Positions 40,601-55,600 of a stretch of DNA of 64,000 bases are shown in pieces. The notes under the pieces were generated by a model. The model had not been told where the DNA came from and made no database searches. It saw only the letters and a list, made by a program, of their open reading frames with translations. The position numbers were made by a program, and so were the translations under genes. Position 1 is the stretch's first letter, and each line of letters starts with the position of its first letter. This DNA is from Acridotheres tristis (lineage: Eukaryota; Chordata; Aves; Passeriformes; Sturnidae). Location: assembly GCA_037013685.1 (NCBI GenBank), contig CM072885.1, positions 70,473,785-70,537,784 of the forward strand, read 5' to 3'.

Positions 40601-43600
40601 TTGAAAGTCAGTAACTCGGGAACAACTCCAGTTCAGAACTCCCACTAAATACACCTCAACAGGCTGAATCTGCAGGAATTCCTTGGGAAAAAAGGATTTT
40701 TCTGAGAACTGCAGCATCCACCTGCAAAAGGGCAAGCCCACAGTGAGACAGTGCTGTCACAGAATGTGGCTTTTCCAGCAGCTGGGCAGAGCCAGAGGGA
40801 AGCAGTGGGTCCAGCAGAGAGAGCTCCCCAGACAGCTTCAAAACCCATCCTGCTGCTCCCTGGGACACACAGGCAGCAATATTCTCCATTTTTCTAAAGC
40901 ACAGATCTTGCTCTCGAGGCCAGAGGCTTCCATGTAAGTGTGAATAGCACGAATGCACTTCTTCATGAACATAAAAAGGTGCTCCCTAGCCAATTTATTT
41001 TCAGTCTTCCAGAACACAAGTACAGAGATTGGACAGGAGGACTTCCTGCAAGATGCCATCCTCTAATTACTCCCACTATCAAAACGAAGATGACTCATTA
41101 AAATTGGATGAGTACAGCTGGAAGGCTATTTTCTATCTTAATTCCATCTTAATTGTGAGAGCAAATCAATAAAACTTTGGCATCCCTTTTAATTCTGCTG
41201 CCTGATTCTCCAAATCAATAATATTAGAAAGCTGCTCAGGAACACCCATCATGAGCACACTCTTACCTTGAGTGCCTGCGTGGGCTGTCTGAACAAAGAG
41301 AGCTCCCATAAAGCAGCCAGCTCCATTAAAGAGGGCTAAAAAATGCATGGAAATCCCTCTCATTCTTTCAGGCACAAGCCAGAAGGAAAGTAAGAAACCT
41401 TAGGAAGGAAGCAGATACAGTTATAATTAAAAAAAACCAAAAAACAAAAAACCAAGGAGTTAAATGATGGTAGAACATAGATAACACAGAACAAAATTCA
41501 AAGCATCTCTATTCACGAATTTCCATATTTTATACAGAGAATGTACTTGCAGAAGAGCAATCAGATGTATCCTATTATGTTAATATGTACCCTATAACAA
41601 AGCATTACCTAAACTGCTTAAATGAATATTTGTAATAAACTATCCACATACAGCTGTCCCTATTCCACAAATCTTCCACCCAGACATTTGCTTGCACCTT
41701 TTAAAACCTCAGGCACGAGCAGGGAAACACCAGCACAGTCAGTAAGCATGAAGAGAAGGGATCTGATATTTAACTGCAGAGCAGCAGGACCTCCTATCTC
41801 AGAGCCAGAGCAGCACAGCCACTAGTAAATAATTCCAAAATCCAGAGCTCTGCTTTAATTTGGGCAATCAGCTTGCTTTACCTTAAGGCTGGACAATGCT
41901 GCTGTTCCCCGAAGTGCAACCCCCAGGCTCATTGGCTCATTTTTAAGACTTTTTCTTCACTTTCTTGCCAGAAGGCTGAACCAGAAGCAGCAACAGCTTT
42001 GGTGGAGAGGGGAAGCTGTAGCATGCTGCTGTAGCATGGGTGACTATAAATAATCCCACCAGCTGTAATTTGGCTCTAACAGCAAGACTTGATGATAGCT
42101 GCTCTTTTTGTGCAGTTTTCACTCATCATCAAAAACTTCTGTTTCTTAATTTCATTCCTTGAGTTCTCCACATTTTTACTCCCAACCCCAGAGTCTCCCC
42201 ACCTGCTTTATTAGTTGAATTAGAATGACTCCCAGCTTGAAAAACTTGCCAGCAGAAGATGCTTATTTGGATGCTGAGATGCCCGAAGCACCTCTGAATA
42301 CAAATGAAACTTTGCAATCACCATCTTTCACCATTTGTAATTTGGCTGTCCAAATGGGAGCTTTGAAAATATATTAAAAAAAAATACCACAAACAGTGTT
42401 TTCCTCATTGACAATAGGAACCAGAAGCCTGAGGGCAAGAGAAAGCAGGTGAGCCTGGGGCACCATGTGGGGCTGCAACAGTCTGAAGCACTCACAGCTA
42501 ACTTGAGACACTAAAAGACTTAAAAGTTTCTGATTGTTCCTCCCTTCTAAAAGCAGGAGTGCAAAACATGCATCTTGGTCAAATCCAGCCTGGGTAATTG
42601 CATCCTACTTACCTAAATTACCCCTGCTGTGTCAATAGCCTGCTCCAATGCTCCTTTCCCCACCGTGCTGCTGGAACTATTCAACAGCTGCTGCATTTCC
42701 CCCTGGGGACTATTGCATTTCATTGGTGGGCAAAGCCATCCCCAATATATCCTCTAACTAACAGAGCTGGAGTTTCCTGCTTTAAAGCAGGCTAGGGTTA
42801 CAAATTCAGCCTGTCAAAGGCTGGGGAGAGCTTTGTATCACTGTGGAGGAGAGCAATAACATTGGTTCATTTTATTTTATTTTTAAGACTTCCTTAGGGA
42901 CAGATATTATTCTAAGAGATGCTCGTGCCACCTGAAGCAGCTGATTATTCAAAACTCCTATCAACAAGATAATGAAACATAATTATAAACATAGTTTTAA
43001 GTAACAGAGACCAAATTATAGAATAGCTGGGGTTGGAAGGGACTTTAAAGGTCATCCAGTCCCAACCCCACTGCCATGGGCAGGGACACCTTCACTAAAC
43101 AAAGCTACTGAGAGCCCAACCTGGCCTTGAACATGGCCAGGGATGGGAGAGTCACAGCTTCTCTGGCTAACCTGTGCCAGAACCTCACACTAAATAATTT
43201 CCTCCTGATATCTAATCCAAATCTACTCTCAGTCTGAAGCTGTTCACCTTTGTCCTGTCACTACATGCCCTTGTAAATAATCTCTAGCTCTCTTGTAGGC
43301 TCTTGGCAAGCACTGAAATGACACAATTTGGTCACCTTGAAGCCTTCTCTTTTCCAGGCTGAACAACCCCAATAAGAGAGATCCTAATGAAGATAAAGAA
43401 TTCAATGTGCCAAATCTAACCAACCTCTTCAGAAATGAGATATCTCCTTTCCTCCCTCTGCTTACAAGAGTGAACATTTCCTCTTCAGCTTGGATCATGT
43501 ACTTTCAGGTCCAGTAAATTATTATAATTCACTTTGACCTTCTGCATACGAAAGGCAGTGAAATGTCAGGAAAGGTGAGACAGCTCTGTGCGTGTCTGTG

Positions 43601-46600
43601 CTGTCACTAACATCCATGGATTCCCTGGATGGTTCCCGAGCAGCAATTCAGTTCAAACTGGGGAAAACCTGGGGGAAAACCAGGCTCTTCTCCAGCAGCA
43701 GCTGGAAGTAGCAGACTGCAGGGAGCCCTCTTGCCCTGCCTGCACAGCCAGGACACTCCAGACACCAATTTGTGCCATGAATTGAGGCTTTCTTCCCCTC
43801 CAGCTACAGCTATATGCTCTTTTAGGCACCTCCCTGCAGCTTTTTATCTGCAAGTCTCACCTTCAGACTGAGTCCCTTTTAGTTGGGTTCTTAAGTCACA
43901 CCTCTCACTGCAGCTCTAAGCACGATGCTTAATCTCTACTTAAATGGGGAAGGACAGCTTCTCTTCCCAAGGAATTCTAACCACAATCCTTTAAAGAAGA
44001 TCTTAAAGAAAAAAAAAAAAAAAAAGAGAAGAAAACCCCTAAGATGGAGTTTTATTTCTTTTCTAAAGGCTAATGTAATCTTCCAGTCACTGGGCTCCAG
44101 TTGTGTCCCAGTGTGCTAGATTAAAAGGCCTTATTCTACCAGCAATATTCTTCTCATGCTTTTGCATGAGAAGACTGTAAGCAAGTCACCTCCTAACCTT
44201 TTTTTTTGTTAAGCTAAACAGAGAAGGTCACAGTTTTCAGTTACACTTAGCCTGTAACCTAGAAACCAAATTACCTGCCTAGAAACCTGTCTCAGTTAAG
44301 TACTTGAGAGCTATCAGATGAAGAGGCATTATGAAAGTGCTAAGTATTTAAAACTAGGGAAAATTACCTTTTTAGTGACAGACTGTGACCCACAGCTCTC
44401 AGTAGTCTCAGAGTATAAGAATGAAGCTGAGACACTGAAGTTATTCCCTGCTCTTAAATAAAAACCTGAACATTTCTGGGGTTGTACTGCAACAATAGAC
44501 ACTCAACCCATAGAATTAAATGCCTGCAGAGATCAACCAATCAATTACATTACCTGTGTCTCTAAGTGAATGCTGCTTAGATTATTTTTATAATACTAAC
44601 ATTTTTTTTAAAGCTCTGCAAGGTAAAACACTGCTAAGCACTCTGCGTGCTCCTCAGACGAGAATAAGCCTCAAATATCAGTGTAGACACAGAAAAGTAA
44701 ATTATGGAACACAGGAAAGGTTCAGACTCACAATCAAGGGTATGAGCACGTAATGTGTGGATGGCAGGCACAAGCTGAGCTCTGAAAAGCAGGTGAGTTT
44801 ATCTCTGGCTCCATGTCACAAGCTAAGATGTGATGATGTGTGGAGGCATGTCCTCATGACTCCCAGCTGGAGCACTGACACAAACCTTGCAGCTGCCTGC
44901 ACCATTCTCTGGGTTAACCCATCACTGTCACCTGCCCACATGTGCTCTGTGCCAGTGAAAAACATGTAACAAATCCAGGGCTCAAAAATGAAAGGTGCTC
45001 AGTTCAAAGGTTCACCTTGCTCTGGCTGTGGCCTTTAAGGTGGTCCCAGAGCACAAGCACAGCTCAGCCCTCACGTGTGTTTTTGTTCCATCTCAATAAA
45101 ACCATCACAGGAGTGTTCAGGTGACTCAGGAGCTCCTCCAGCCCAGCCCCTGCCTGAAGCAGGTTCAGCTCCAAGAGCAAGCAGGTGATTGTCCCTTCCA
45201 GGACCTGACTGCCCTGTGCTCCCTTCCAGTCAGGCTGGAACACCACTGCTCACCCTGACTTACAGCCAGCCAGACAAATCCTGCTTCTCTGAAGCAGGTA
45301 AAGCACAGGTCTGCTCATTAAGCCCGTGGAAGAGAGCCAGGGATAAAATATCAGATAAAATATCAGAGCACAGCAATTGTTTTTAGGAAGCTGGTTCAGT
45401 TCTCTGAGGATCAGGACACCCTCGCTTTAGGCTATTTGGTTTTACTTACAGGATGGAGTCACCAAGGCTTCAGCCACCCCAAGCAGGATGTACTGAGGAG
45501 CCAGGTGGAAGCAGGGCATGGAGGAGACCAGGAGAACCTCCTTGGAGAGAGTCTGCTCCACCTGGGGGAAACGCTTCCTGTGGATTTCAGAGAAGCCAGC
45601 CACCAGCACGGACAGGGCAGCACACAGGTGACCTACAACTGGGGCAAGAGCACAGAGAGCTTTCACCAGGGCTGCACCTCCAGGACCATCATGGGCTTAG
45701 AGTGGAGCAAAAACTCCTAAAAAAATGCAAAAGAAGCTTCCTACCCCCACCCCAAATCATTTTTTCTGAACACCTAAACATGAATTAAGAGTGCTTGCTA
45801 GGTATATATGGCAAAAAAGGACACCAGCTCAGCACAGAGACAATTTCAGAGTTCAGAATGAATGAGAGAGGGAAAGCTTATCTGAAGATCAAAGTCACAA
45901 AGAAGAACTTTTAATATTTTTTTGAAGATTGAAGGAGAAAAGGAAGGAGAAAAGAAAGAAGAGGCAAATTCTTACAGATTATACAAGAGAAAGGGTAGGA
46001 ACAAAACTATCAGGCAGCAGGAAATTCTTCCAGAACTTGGATGTATTATAACTACCCCACATTTCACCCATTGCATAGAGGACAATATTAAAATCTATTA
46101 TTTTATATTTCTTCATGTTGGCAGTATGAAATGGTTGCATCCTCCCAGAAAAGAAAAATACAAAGAAAGCAAAGTTTCCCATAGGTCTTTCAACCTGAAT
46201 TACCTATACCTCTCATGGTTTGAGCTCCCACTGATTTTGACTAAAATTCTGATTTCCCAGCATTTCCAGGCCATAATGTGGGGAGAATTTGGTTGCTTTT
46301 GATAGTTTTGGCTCAAATCTTTGGACTCTGTTTTTCTTACCAGACCTTCATGACTGGTAATTGCTACACTTATCAAATTGGACACCAACAGCCAAAAGCT
46401 TTTGTTTCATATCATATTTATAACATATATACACTTTGCCTTTTTTACTGCCAGGACAGCAGATGAAAATCTCCTATAGCTAAGTGGCCTTAGCCTTGCT
46501 GTGGTTTTTGCAGGCCTCTGTGTTTCTTCTCCCAACACCAAAACTCTCACACCCCTCTTCTAGCACAGTTTTCCTCAATGTTCACAGCTTTAAATATCCA

Positions 46601-49600
46601 ACCCCCCCCTGCCTAACCTGAGCCTTGGAAGCTGTTTAGGCTCCTCTAGTGCTTAATGAGAATATCAATGAATTATTGCTTGAAAATTGATGACAGGAGG
46701 GAATTCAGCAGCGTTTTCTGGCCAATGCACCTTATCATAGTCAGGCATAAAGCCCTCAAGGAGCTTCTTGTAGTCATCCAGAGCAAGAGTTCTCTTAGTG
46801 AAAAATTATGTTGGTACTAAAGAAACCTCCAGCAGTTCAGTATTCCTAACAGTGCAACAAACTGGAAGCATTTTCCTTTACTAAAAGCCAATATATTCCT
46901 GAAAAAGTAACCTCTGGGTGCTCAAAAATTTCGACTTTTTTTTTTTTTTTCCCCCAAGACTTTATGGGGTAGAGAAAAAAACCCAAGAGCCTTGGAGATA
47001 TGGTTTTCATCCTTACTCTTCTCCCTTCAGTCCTCTTTAAAATGAGTGGCTTGGAATGACTGGCTGAGGCTTTGGTTTTACAGGAGAAAAAAGCTGTTTT
47101 AGTAATATTTAGGGGTGATTGTGAGACAAGGTTCTTTATATCATATAGAGACTAAGATTGTATTGGACCTTTATAAATAAACCAACAACTAGAGAGTAAC
47201 AGGTTACAGTTTTTATGTAGACCCTTAATACAGAGCAATCAGATATTTCAGTTGTCTGTGTGGTTCTTCCTTGAAAACTGTTATTCTCAACATGCTGAAA
47301 ATTTCCAGAAAACTAGTTAAATTTCTTCTTCTTACAAGAGTTGAATTAAAATATAGTTACAGGCTGGCTTAACACCAACTTCCTATTTATACTTCCAATT
47401 TTGTTGCTGAAAATAATTGAGAACCTAATTAACTCTTGGCAAAAATATTGGCACTTAGAGGTCTACCACACTTGCAGGTGCAGTCATATACTTGGATTTC
47501 TAAAGCCATTGCCTGTACTCACAGGTATTTTTGTGCCTCAGGTAGTTTATCACCCCTAACAGGAGGCTATTTTGATAAATGAACCTATTAAGAATAAACC
47601 ACTGCATATATTCTAATGCTGTTTAACATAACAGGATAGAACATTAATACCAACTTGGAATTTCCACGGTTTAAAGGAAAAATGATTATCTGAATGTGCT
47701 TTTTGTGTTTTAATGCAGATGTTATTTTAAAAACTAGGCTAATTGCAACCTGCTGTGTTATATGCTTCTGGTTTGTATAAAACTTAATAACACTCTTAAT
47801 TAGGCTAATTTAGTCAGATTAATACCTCTGTGTGTGTCAGTACTCGCTGTGCTGCCTGCCATGGGGCACTGAATTAATAGCAGCACACTGAGAAAATAGA
47901 GGTTTATAAATATTTTCATCTGAGGTTTGCAGTGCAGACTGGAAAATAAAAAATGAGGGAAGTTTAATGAGAGTATCTGTGAAATAGTTTGAAGTGAATA
48001 CAGAATGGAAGCAGTTTTGCTGCTGGTACAACATGGAGCTGACATCTGAGTGTTGCAGAGGATCCCTCCAGATCCTAGAACACAAGAGGTTTAGGGGTAA
48101 TTAAAAATCAAATAAATAAAAGAAACCACACTAGTGTCAAAAGAAAGCAGCCCAACTCTTATTAAAGTTATCATGGATTTTAGGCCATGAATTTTTCTGC
48201 AATGAGTGTCAATCCACAACAGGAAAAACTTCCTTTTACCACTTCTGTGAGAACAAGGTAACATTTCACCTTTGGAGGTGCCTTTTTGCTGTGACTGAGG
48301 GTACAAAAAGGATTTTAATAATGAAAATCCTAAACACTTGAACAATGACCTCATATTAGACATTCAATGGAAACTCTAGTGCTGGGGAGGAAGGCTGGAC
48401 CTCTCCAAGTGACCTGTGAAATATCCATCCTGTCCAAAGGGAACAGCAGCCAGTGACACACCCCCATTTGTTCTGCATCATTTTCTGCATGTTTTCTTTT
48501 GCTCATCCATTCTAAAAAAACCCCGTTGCACATACAGAATTAACCTAGATACTTTTATCTCATTTATGATGCAACTGCACAGTCTGGAAGAAATTGTTCT
48601 AATGGTAATACAATTTCCCTCTTATGAGCTGCAGTCCTAACAATAATGCACTTATAGCATAAAAATCACAGAAAAACAAAGCCTTTATTCCTAACTGAGT
48701 TATCTGATTCCAAACTCATCATTTTGAGCAACACATTTCTCCAATATCAGAGAGCAACTAACTGAAGGGATTTTTCATTTCTAAAAAATACTTTGATTGT
48801 AAATTAACTTTCTAAAAGCCAATGGATAAAGAAACTATATATAGAGGATAACCAAGTCATAAAGAGTTCATACTGCTTCTCTCCAATAACAATTTCATAG
48901 GATGGCCCCTAGTTATTTTTGTGAGTGTGCCTCAAAATTTTTATCAGTCAGAGGAGTCTGTCCTACACAAAATCTATACTTTTTTTCTTAATATCTAAGA
49001 AGTGTTTTCAAGACTTTTTTTTTTGTTCAATAATCCCTTTGAAACATTTACTTTTGAGCATCATCCCAAAACAAGTCCATCTTACCATTTATAGTCAGAT
49101 ATAATTGTCTAGGATCATCCATCACACTGAAATTTCTCTTTCAAAAACAGAAAAAGCTGTTAAAGCTGTATAAACACATGCATTTTTTCACATACCAATG
49201 TAAATTGTTGGAGAATGTCCAGTGTCCTTGGAGCTAAAGAGCCATGAGTTAATGCACTCCAAAATAGGAACAAGAATCAGAAGTGGCACGATGCTTATCA
49301 CATTCATTGCTGCAACTGGCAAGAAAAATCCACTGAAGTGCAAGTTGGAATTCATGGTTTGGAGATAATATCCTGAAGGAATCTGTATTGAAGGGTAAAA
49401 CCACAATCCATGGGTAAGATTTTCACTATATTTGGAAAGCTGTCCAAGTTTTGCCTTCTGAAGAAGTCACATTAAATCAAATACTTGCTGGCAAAAAAAA
49501 GAATGAGCATTCATGAAGAAAGCCTTTCAGACAGTGACAATATTGTTCTCTGCCAGAACACAACATTTCCCTTTTGTAAGATTTTTCTCCTACATTTAAC

Positions 49601-52600
49601 GACTTAAGCAACAGTGTAAAAGTTTATTTGATCACCCCTAATTAGGGACAAAGCCAATATACTAAATAATTCCACCCAAAACTTTAGTCACTTCACCCAG
49701 ACAGTGTTTAAGAGAACAGAATCTTAAAACAGCAAAATGCAGAGTGATTTGATTTTGGAACTGCAAGGCACAGAGTGATTTTGGACTTATGATTGTGTGC
49801 TCAAGGTAAGAGCACTTTAAAAGCTCCAGGAAAATAAGATTTGGGTACAGCCTTAGAACCAGCTGAGTACAACTCACACTCAGAGCATTTATGGAGGACT
49901 TTTTACCTGGGAAAATTGAAACCAAAGACAAAAAGAAGCAGATGAGGAACCTCCCAGTGGCAGCCCAACAGGGCACACAATTAAATAGAATTTTAAGACT
50001 CTCTCACTACAAAAGCCAATAATTCCTCTGCTTGTGTGAGCCTATACAAAAGAGCTGTTGAGTTTATAAAAAAAGTGTCAAATCAAAATCCTGATGGCTT
50101 CTAGCAACACATTTACAGATTTCTCTTTTTGTTTGCTTGTCTGGGACTTTTTTGAGGAAGCTTGATTAACTAATTTCCTGTGCAGCAGGGAGCCATAATC
50201 CACTCAATTTCTCAGACTGGAAAGCTCCAACTCAAGCAATTCACAGAGCATAGTCACGACAGAACTCAACCTAAGAGTGGATTTTTTTACCCTGTATCTG
50301 TTTTTACTGAGTTCTGGATTCCTGCACACTCTTTAATATGATCAGTGACATCAAACCCGGGTAGAATATTGCTGATTTATAGATGTCTGAATATTAAAGC
50401 ATAGTTGTTACCTGAGCTCGTGTAGGGTTTCTCATCAATGGTTATAGTCAACCCTACCCACTGTGAGTCTGTTCATTGCTCAAGAATTACTCCAATTACT
50501 CTTAAAAATATTTTTCACCTACATTGCACTTCCAGAAGGAAATGCAAATTGTAAGAGAGAATAAATAGCAACAGAACTATAAATGTTTAGAATTGAGTCA
50601 AATTTTGTTGGTTCCCTTTTCCCAATGCTTATTGCAAATAAGAATTAAATTCTTAATAGGAATTAAAATATCATCATCATGAATCATAGGCAGTGAAAGC
50701 TGTTAATATGAAGAAAATACTATTAATCTTTACAAAAAATATACTGATCTATCTCTGAGTTTGTGAAAGAGCCTTAAACTTACTGGAAATTCTGCCAAAG
50801 GATTAATTTATTTCAGCAGTGGAGAAACATCTATATTTTCTAGAGAAATACTTTATTACAAACTTGATAAATGATAATACCTGCTTAATTTTCACGTGGT
50901 CACTAATGCATAACCTTGGTCATGTATGTGTGTTTGGTGGGTTTTGAATGGGTTTTCTTTTGGTTTGCTTGGGATTTTTTTGTGCTTTTGGGGGAAATGA
51001 GGAATTGGGGAGGGAAGAGCAGAAAGAACGAGGCAGATGGATGAGAACATGGAGAGGTGCCATGAGGAAGTGAATTATACTGAATTATAGCTTATAGTGA
51101 AGAAGTATAAGCCACAATATTTGTAAGAATTTCCTTAAGCAGCGTTTTAACAGCAATGAGTAAAAATGAGTTTCTGAGCTGGTTCATAAACTCATCCTTC
51201 CAGTTGCCAAAGGGCAACCAGCTACCTGCAAGTCCTGCTCAGCCAGGATCATCCAGACAGAAAGAAATCTGAGGAGCTTCTTGACACATTTCCATTTGTA
51301 TCACACTCAGAGGAGCTGTGAGAGGACATTTCCCACAAATGGAAACCCACCCACTCCCACTGTGGGCACAACAGCCACACGAGCCTGTCAAAACAGCAGG
51401 AGAAACATGCAACCAAAACAGCAAACAAAGATTTTACTACCTCTCCCCAAAAGGGAGGGAACACCTAGGAAATTGGAAAATTGTATTTTTTTAAGAGCAC
51501 TGAGCCTGAGTCTCAGAGTTGGTAGGTGTGACACGGCATCATGAGAACAGGATGGTTCAGTCAGTGAAAAGGTCCCAAGAAAGGAGTAGCAAGCACTCAT
51601 GTGAACTTCTTAATGAGTCCTGACCAAGCCAATTTTGATTATTTGAGAAGATCAGAGGCTCCAGTAAGGTATTCTCTTAGGCAATTCAAGCTACTCTGCT
51701 CAGCTGGCAAAGCAACAATGAGAAAAAAACCCACACCTGGAGAGATAACATGAAACACGTGCCAGAGCATCTCGTGGTTTTTGCTGAAAAGCTGTGCACC
51801 CACCTGCATAATGCACGTCCTGTACAGGATCTGGAAAGTGAACAAGGGGAAGAGTCTGGTGAGTGACTTGGTGCCTTCCACCTGGCTCTCACTGTAGTGG
51901 CCACCGTGGTTCTCCTTGGCCAGGTCCAGCCAGCTGGCCGTGCTGAAATAGCGACGGCGCGCGCTGCTCGTCCTCAGGGCGCTGACAATCACCCCAAAAG
52001 TGGTCAGCAGGGAGCTGTCTGCAGGCAAGCAGAGGATTACACATCAGTGTGTCTGCTGTCAAGATAAACCACTTTGGGAGGGAAAGCACGAGCTGGTATA
52101 GTCACCTTTAGAGGGAGGGAAAATGTAACTACTCTCGATCTGTTTAAAAAATTCTGGTTTTGAACCCAGTTGGTTCACAACCCAATCCTGTGCAACAGCC
52201 ACAGAAAAAAGTGCCTTTTATCACCAGTTATTTAACACATCACAATGTGTTTCTCTGGTTGAGCAGGTAAAGTATTCATTTCCTTTGCTTTTTTTCTTTC
52301 CATTTATTGGATATCTGCTGAATGCCTGCTGAAGTCCAGTAGCAAGGACGAGGCAGTAGCAAAATAAGAAGGAAAAGGAGTTTAAGAAACAGTTGATGAG
52401 TTCAGAGAGTTTTCATGGATGAATTTAAAAGGCAGAATTTTCATCTCAGGTCTTCCAAGTAGTATGCAGGATTACAGAGGAGTTTCCAGTCTAGCACTTG
52501 GTATATTAAAGCTGATTGACTGGTTACTGGGTTCAGGAGTTGCTAGCTTGGTTCTCAGATGAAATAAAAGTAGAATGAGCACAAAACTGTTGGCTTCAGG

Positions 52601-55600
52601 TTTGGGAATGCAGGTTCATTTACCTTTGACAAATTTCCATCCATGCAAATAGGAGTTATAGCACTTCTATGCTTTTGAGTGCTGAAGCACTACAATAAGT
52701 TGAGTATTTATAACTACTTTCCAAAACCCAAAATGAACTAAGATTGCAGAATGAAAATGTCTCCCTACTATCTCTGATGTGGAAATGATTTTCTGGGAAT
52801 ATCAATTGACACCTACTGGAAGCACTTGCTTTAAAGTACTAAGTAAGGGCATTTTATTACATACACTAATATTTAAAACTCCCTGGCTGCAGGGTATTAA
52901 CCTGCAGAATGTTGTCACTATGGAATAAAATCTGAAATAGCATCTCAAAACCTGAAAACAGAGTTGGCAGAGTTTCTATTGTTCTGTAGGACTGTACTAG
53001 GCAACTATTCTCACCACTCATTGTAAGTGATGTTTAAGTTTCAGATCTAGATTATTTTAAGGATAAATCTGAAGATGAAAAGAAAAAAAAAGTGCAGAAT
53101 TCCAGAATGAATTGACTAAGAAGCTAACCAAAAAACAAGTGGGGCCTGGGGCTCTTCTCAAAGCAGTGTAAGTTTCAGAAGTAAATAAAAAAGACAACAG
53201 GAAATTTGGTATAAGCCCAATACATTGGCAGAGCTTGCAATGAGGTGTTTTAAGTTAGAGAAATGCTATTTTGCTTTGCCCTACACTAGAGGTGGGGCAT
53301 GCACAGAAAAGGAATAAGGAGCAGTAATGTGGTGTTACTGCTGTGGCAGGGTTTGAAATCAGAAGATGAAGCCCAGCAGAGAGCTCAGTAAAGCAGCAGC
53401 ACAGCTGTGCCCTGGCTCACCTGACCTCATGGTCATGGCCATCTCCTTTCCTTTGCAATGGGAGGGGCTGGGCAGACAAAGGCTGAATGAAACGTGACCA
53501 AATCAATTCCAGCAGCAGCAGGCACGTTACACCTGTGCCTGCACAGGCAAAGGCTGTGGCACATGCCCTGACACTAAACAAACATGAGTTTGTTTACCAG
53601 AGACTGCTTCCCACTTTTACAGCACACCCAGAATCTCCAGAGGATGGATATCATCTCTCACATGCAGATTCTGGAGGGCTAAAAACCGAGGATCTCCAAC
53701 TGAGCAGGGCAGAGTTATGGAAGGATTAGTTCAGATATTCAAGCTGATTTATTTCGTGAAAGTCATCTCTAAAGATATTCCCTAAAACAGAGCTCCCTCT
53801 CACCTGTTTTGGGTTTGTAAATCATTTCTCCCCGAAGCATGTGAATTGTGATCATAGCCATAAGCCCAGACACAAATGGGATAAGAAAGCCAAGGTTCCT
53901 GGCCACAGACTGCTGGATGTAGGAAATGCTGACAAACACCACTGCTGAATTCAAGTTAACCAGCCAGTGAAACCTGGAACACACAGACAAGAGAGAGAGA
54001 AAAGTGGAGAGGCTGAATAATAAAAAAAGCCTTTACAGAAGATTAAAACATCCAATTAAAGGCATGGTTAAGTGTAGTAATCATGGACAGCATCAGTACC
54101 ATGCACACATTAGCACAGCAATTAAAACAGATTTTCACTCAAATGTCTCAGCTCCAAGAGGTGTATGATTAAAGTAAGTGTACTAAGGCAGTAGAGCTGA
54201 ACAAATTATCAGTCTAGTACTGGAAATATTCTTGTGGGTGACATTAATTAAATACATCAACATTTACCATTTGCACATTTAATATCTGGTAACAAGTTTT
54301 GTGTATGAAATATCATCAAATCATATGCTTCGAGCTTAAGAGAGAAATGTCTTAATGCCACCACCCTTTGGTTAGGAAATATTAAATGTTAAAAAATGTA
54401 GGAATTATTAGAAGTTGATCTAGCACTTATTAGTTGCAAGGATCAGCTTGAATTTTTGTTGGCTTCTGGAATATCTTGACAAGCACGTTCCCCAACACAA
54501 TTTTCTCTGAGACTGTATTTGGTAGTAGAGGTAAGTACTGAGCCCCTCCTAATCACAGGAGACATGCACAGGATAAATCACACACTCCTGGAAGCAGATG
54601 GCAAACCTCTGGTGACCTCCTCTGCAGTCTGTAACCCCTGAAAACAGCACAATTATTGAGCAGTACTGTCCCAGGGTGTCACAGATCACAGTCTGGAAGC
54701 AGCTGCACGAAGAGACTCCTTTGCCTTTGCTGGAGCCACAGCAAAATGGTTTCATTTTAAGGTGAAATACACAATTATAAAGCTTAATGCATATTACTGC
54801 AAGAAGCAAAGCTCATTTTCGTGTTCAATGCCACTTCTGCATCATGCATGCTGTTTGAACTTGAGTATTTGGGCTAATGAATCTAGAATTATCTTCTCAG
54901 TGACAAAAGATTTGGAATTATGTTACTCGATAATGATACAGTTGGAGGCATTTTGTACATAAAAATATTGACCCATTCAACTAAAGCTTTAAAAAAATAA
55001 TAATTACATGGCTCATTTGGCTAGAACTTATGTCAAAGTTTTGAATCAATTCTTAACTGACAGTTTTTATGCGAGGAGCTTCAGTGGCTGTTTTCCAAAC
55101 TTTCTAAAGAAGTGTGCCCGAGTTCCCTGAAGTCCTGACATTCTCCAGGAGTGTTTGACTGGAAGCAGGAGCATCCAAAAAACCCCTGGAGTACAGCAGG
55201 GCACTTCCATTTCTCACTGCTGCATAGCAATGTACTTTAAGACTGAAATGTAGATTTCCTGTCCTCTTACAAAAGTGAGAAGACAAAAAACCTCGACCAA
55301 TGTGTTTAGCAATTCCTCTGGCCAAACCAAGAAAGATGAACTAACCTCAACCCACACACCAGAACCGTGGGATGTGCTCATACTGTACTGACAGCAGCAG
55401 ATCAGTGTTCCTGCCTTTACTGCATAGAAGGGCTCAGAGCTCACATCAGGGTAGGGCAGATGAGTTAGATACATCAAACCTGATATTCTGTCCAGCTTGG
55501 CAGGGAACAGCTCCTTCCTGAAGCCTCACCACCCTGAGGCCTCTTCACAATGAGAGCCAAAAGCCAACTTGAGAGGATCATTTCAAGAATGCAGTCCAGA

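Larger units (their letters stand above)
41399..45449 (-). other. SLC15A5 intron 6
   Basis: A phase 1 intron of 4051 bp with gtaagt donor. It carries a CR1 3' end at 43015-43385 and a perfect 10-bp hairpin at 44150-44173. Confidence 0.9.
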
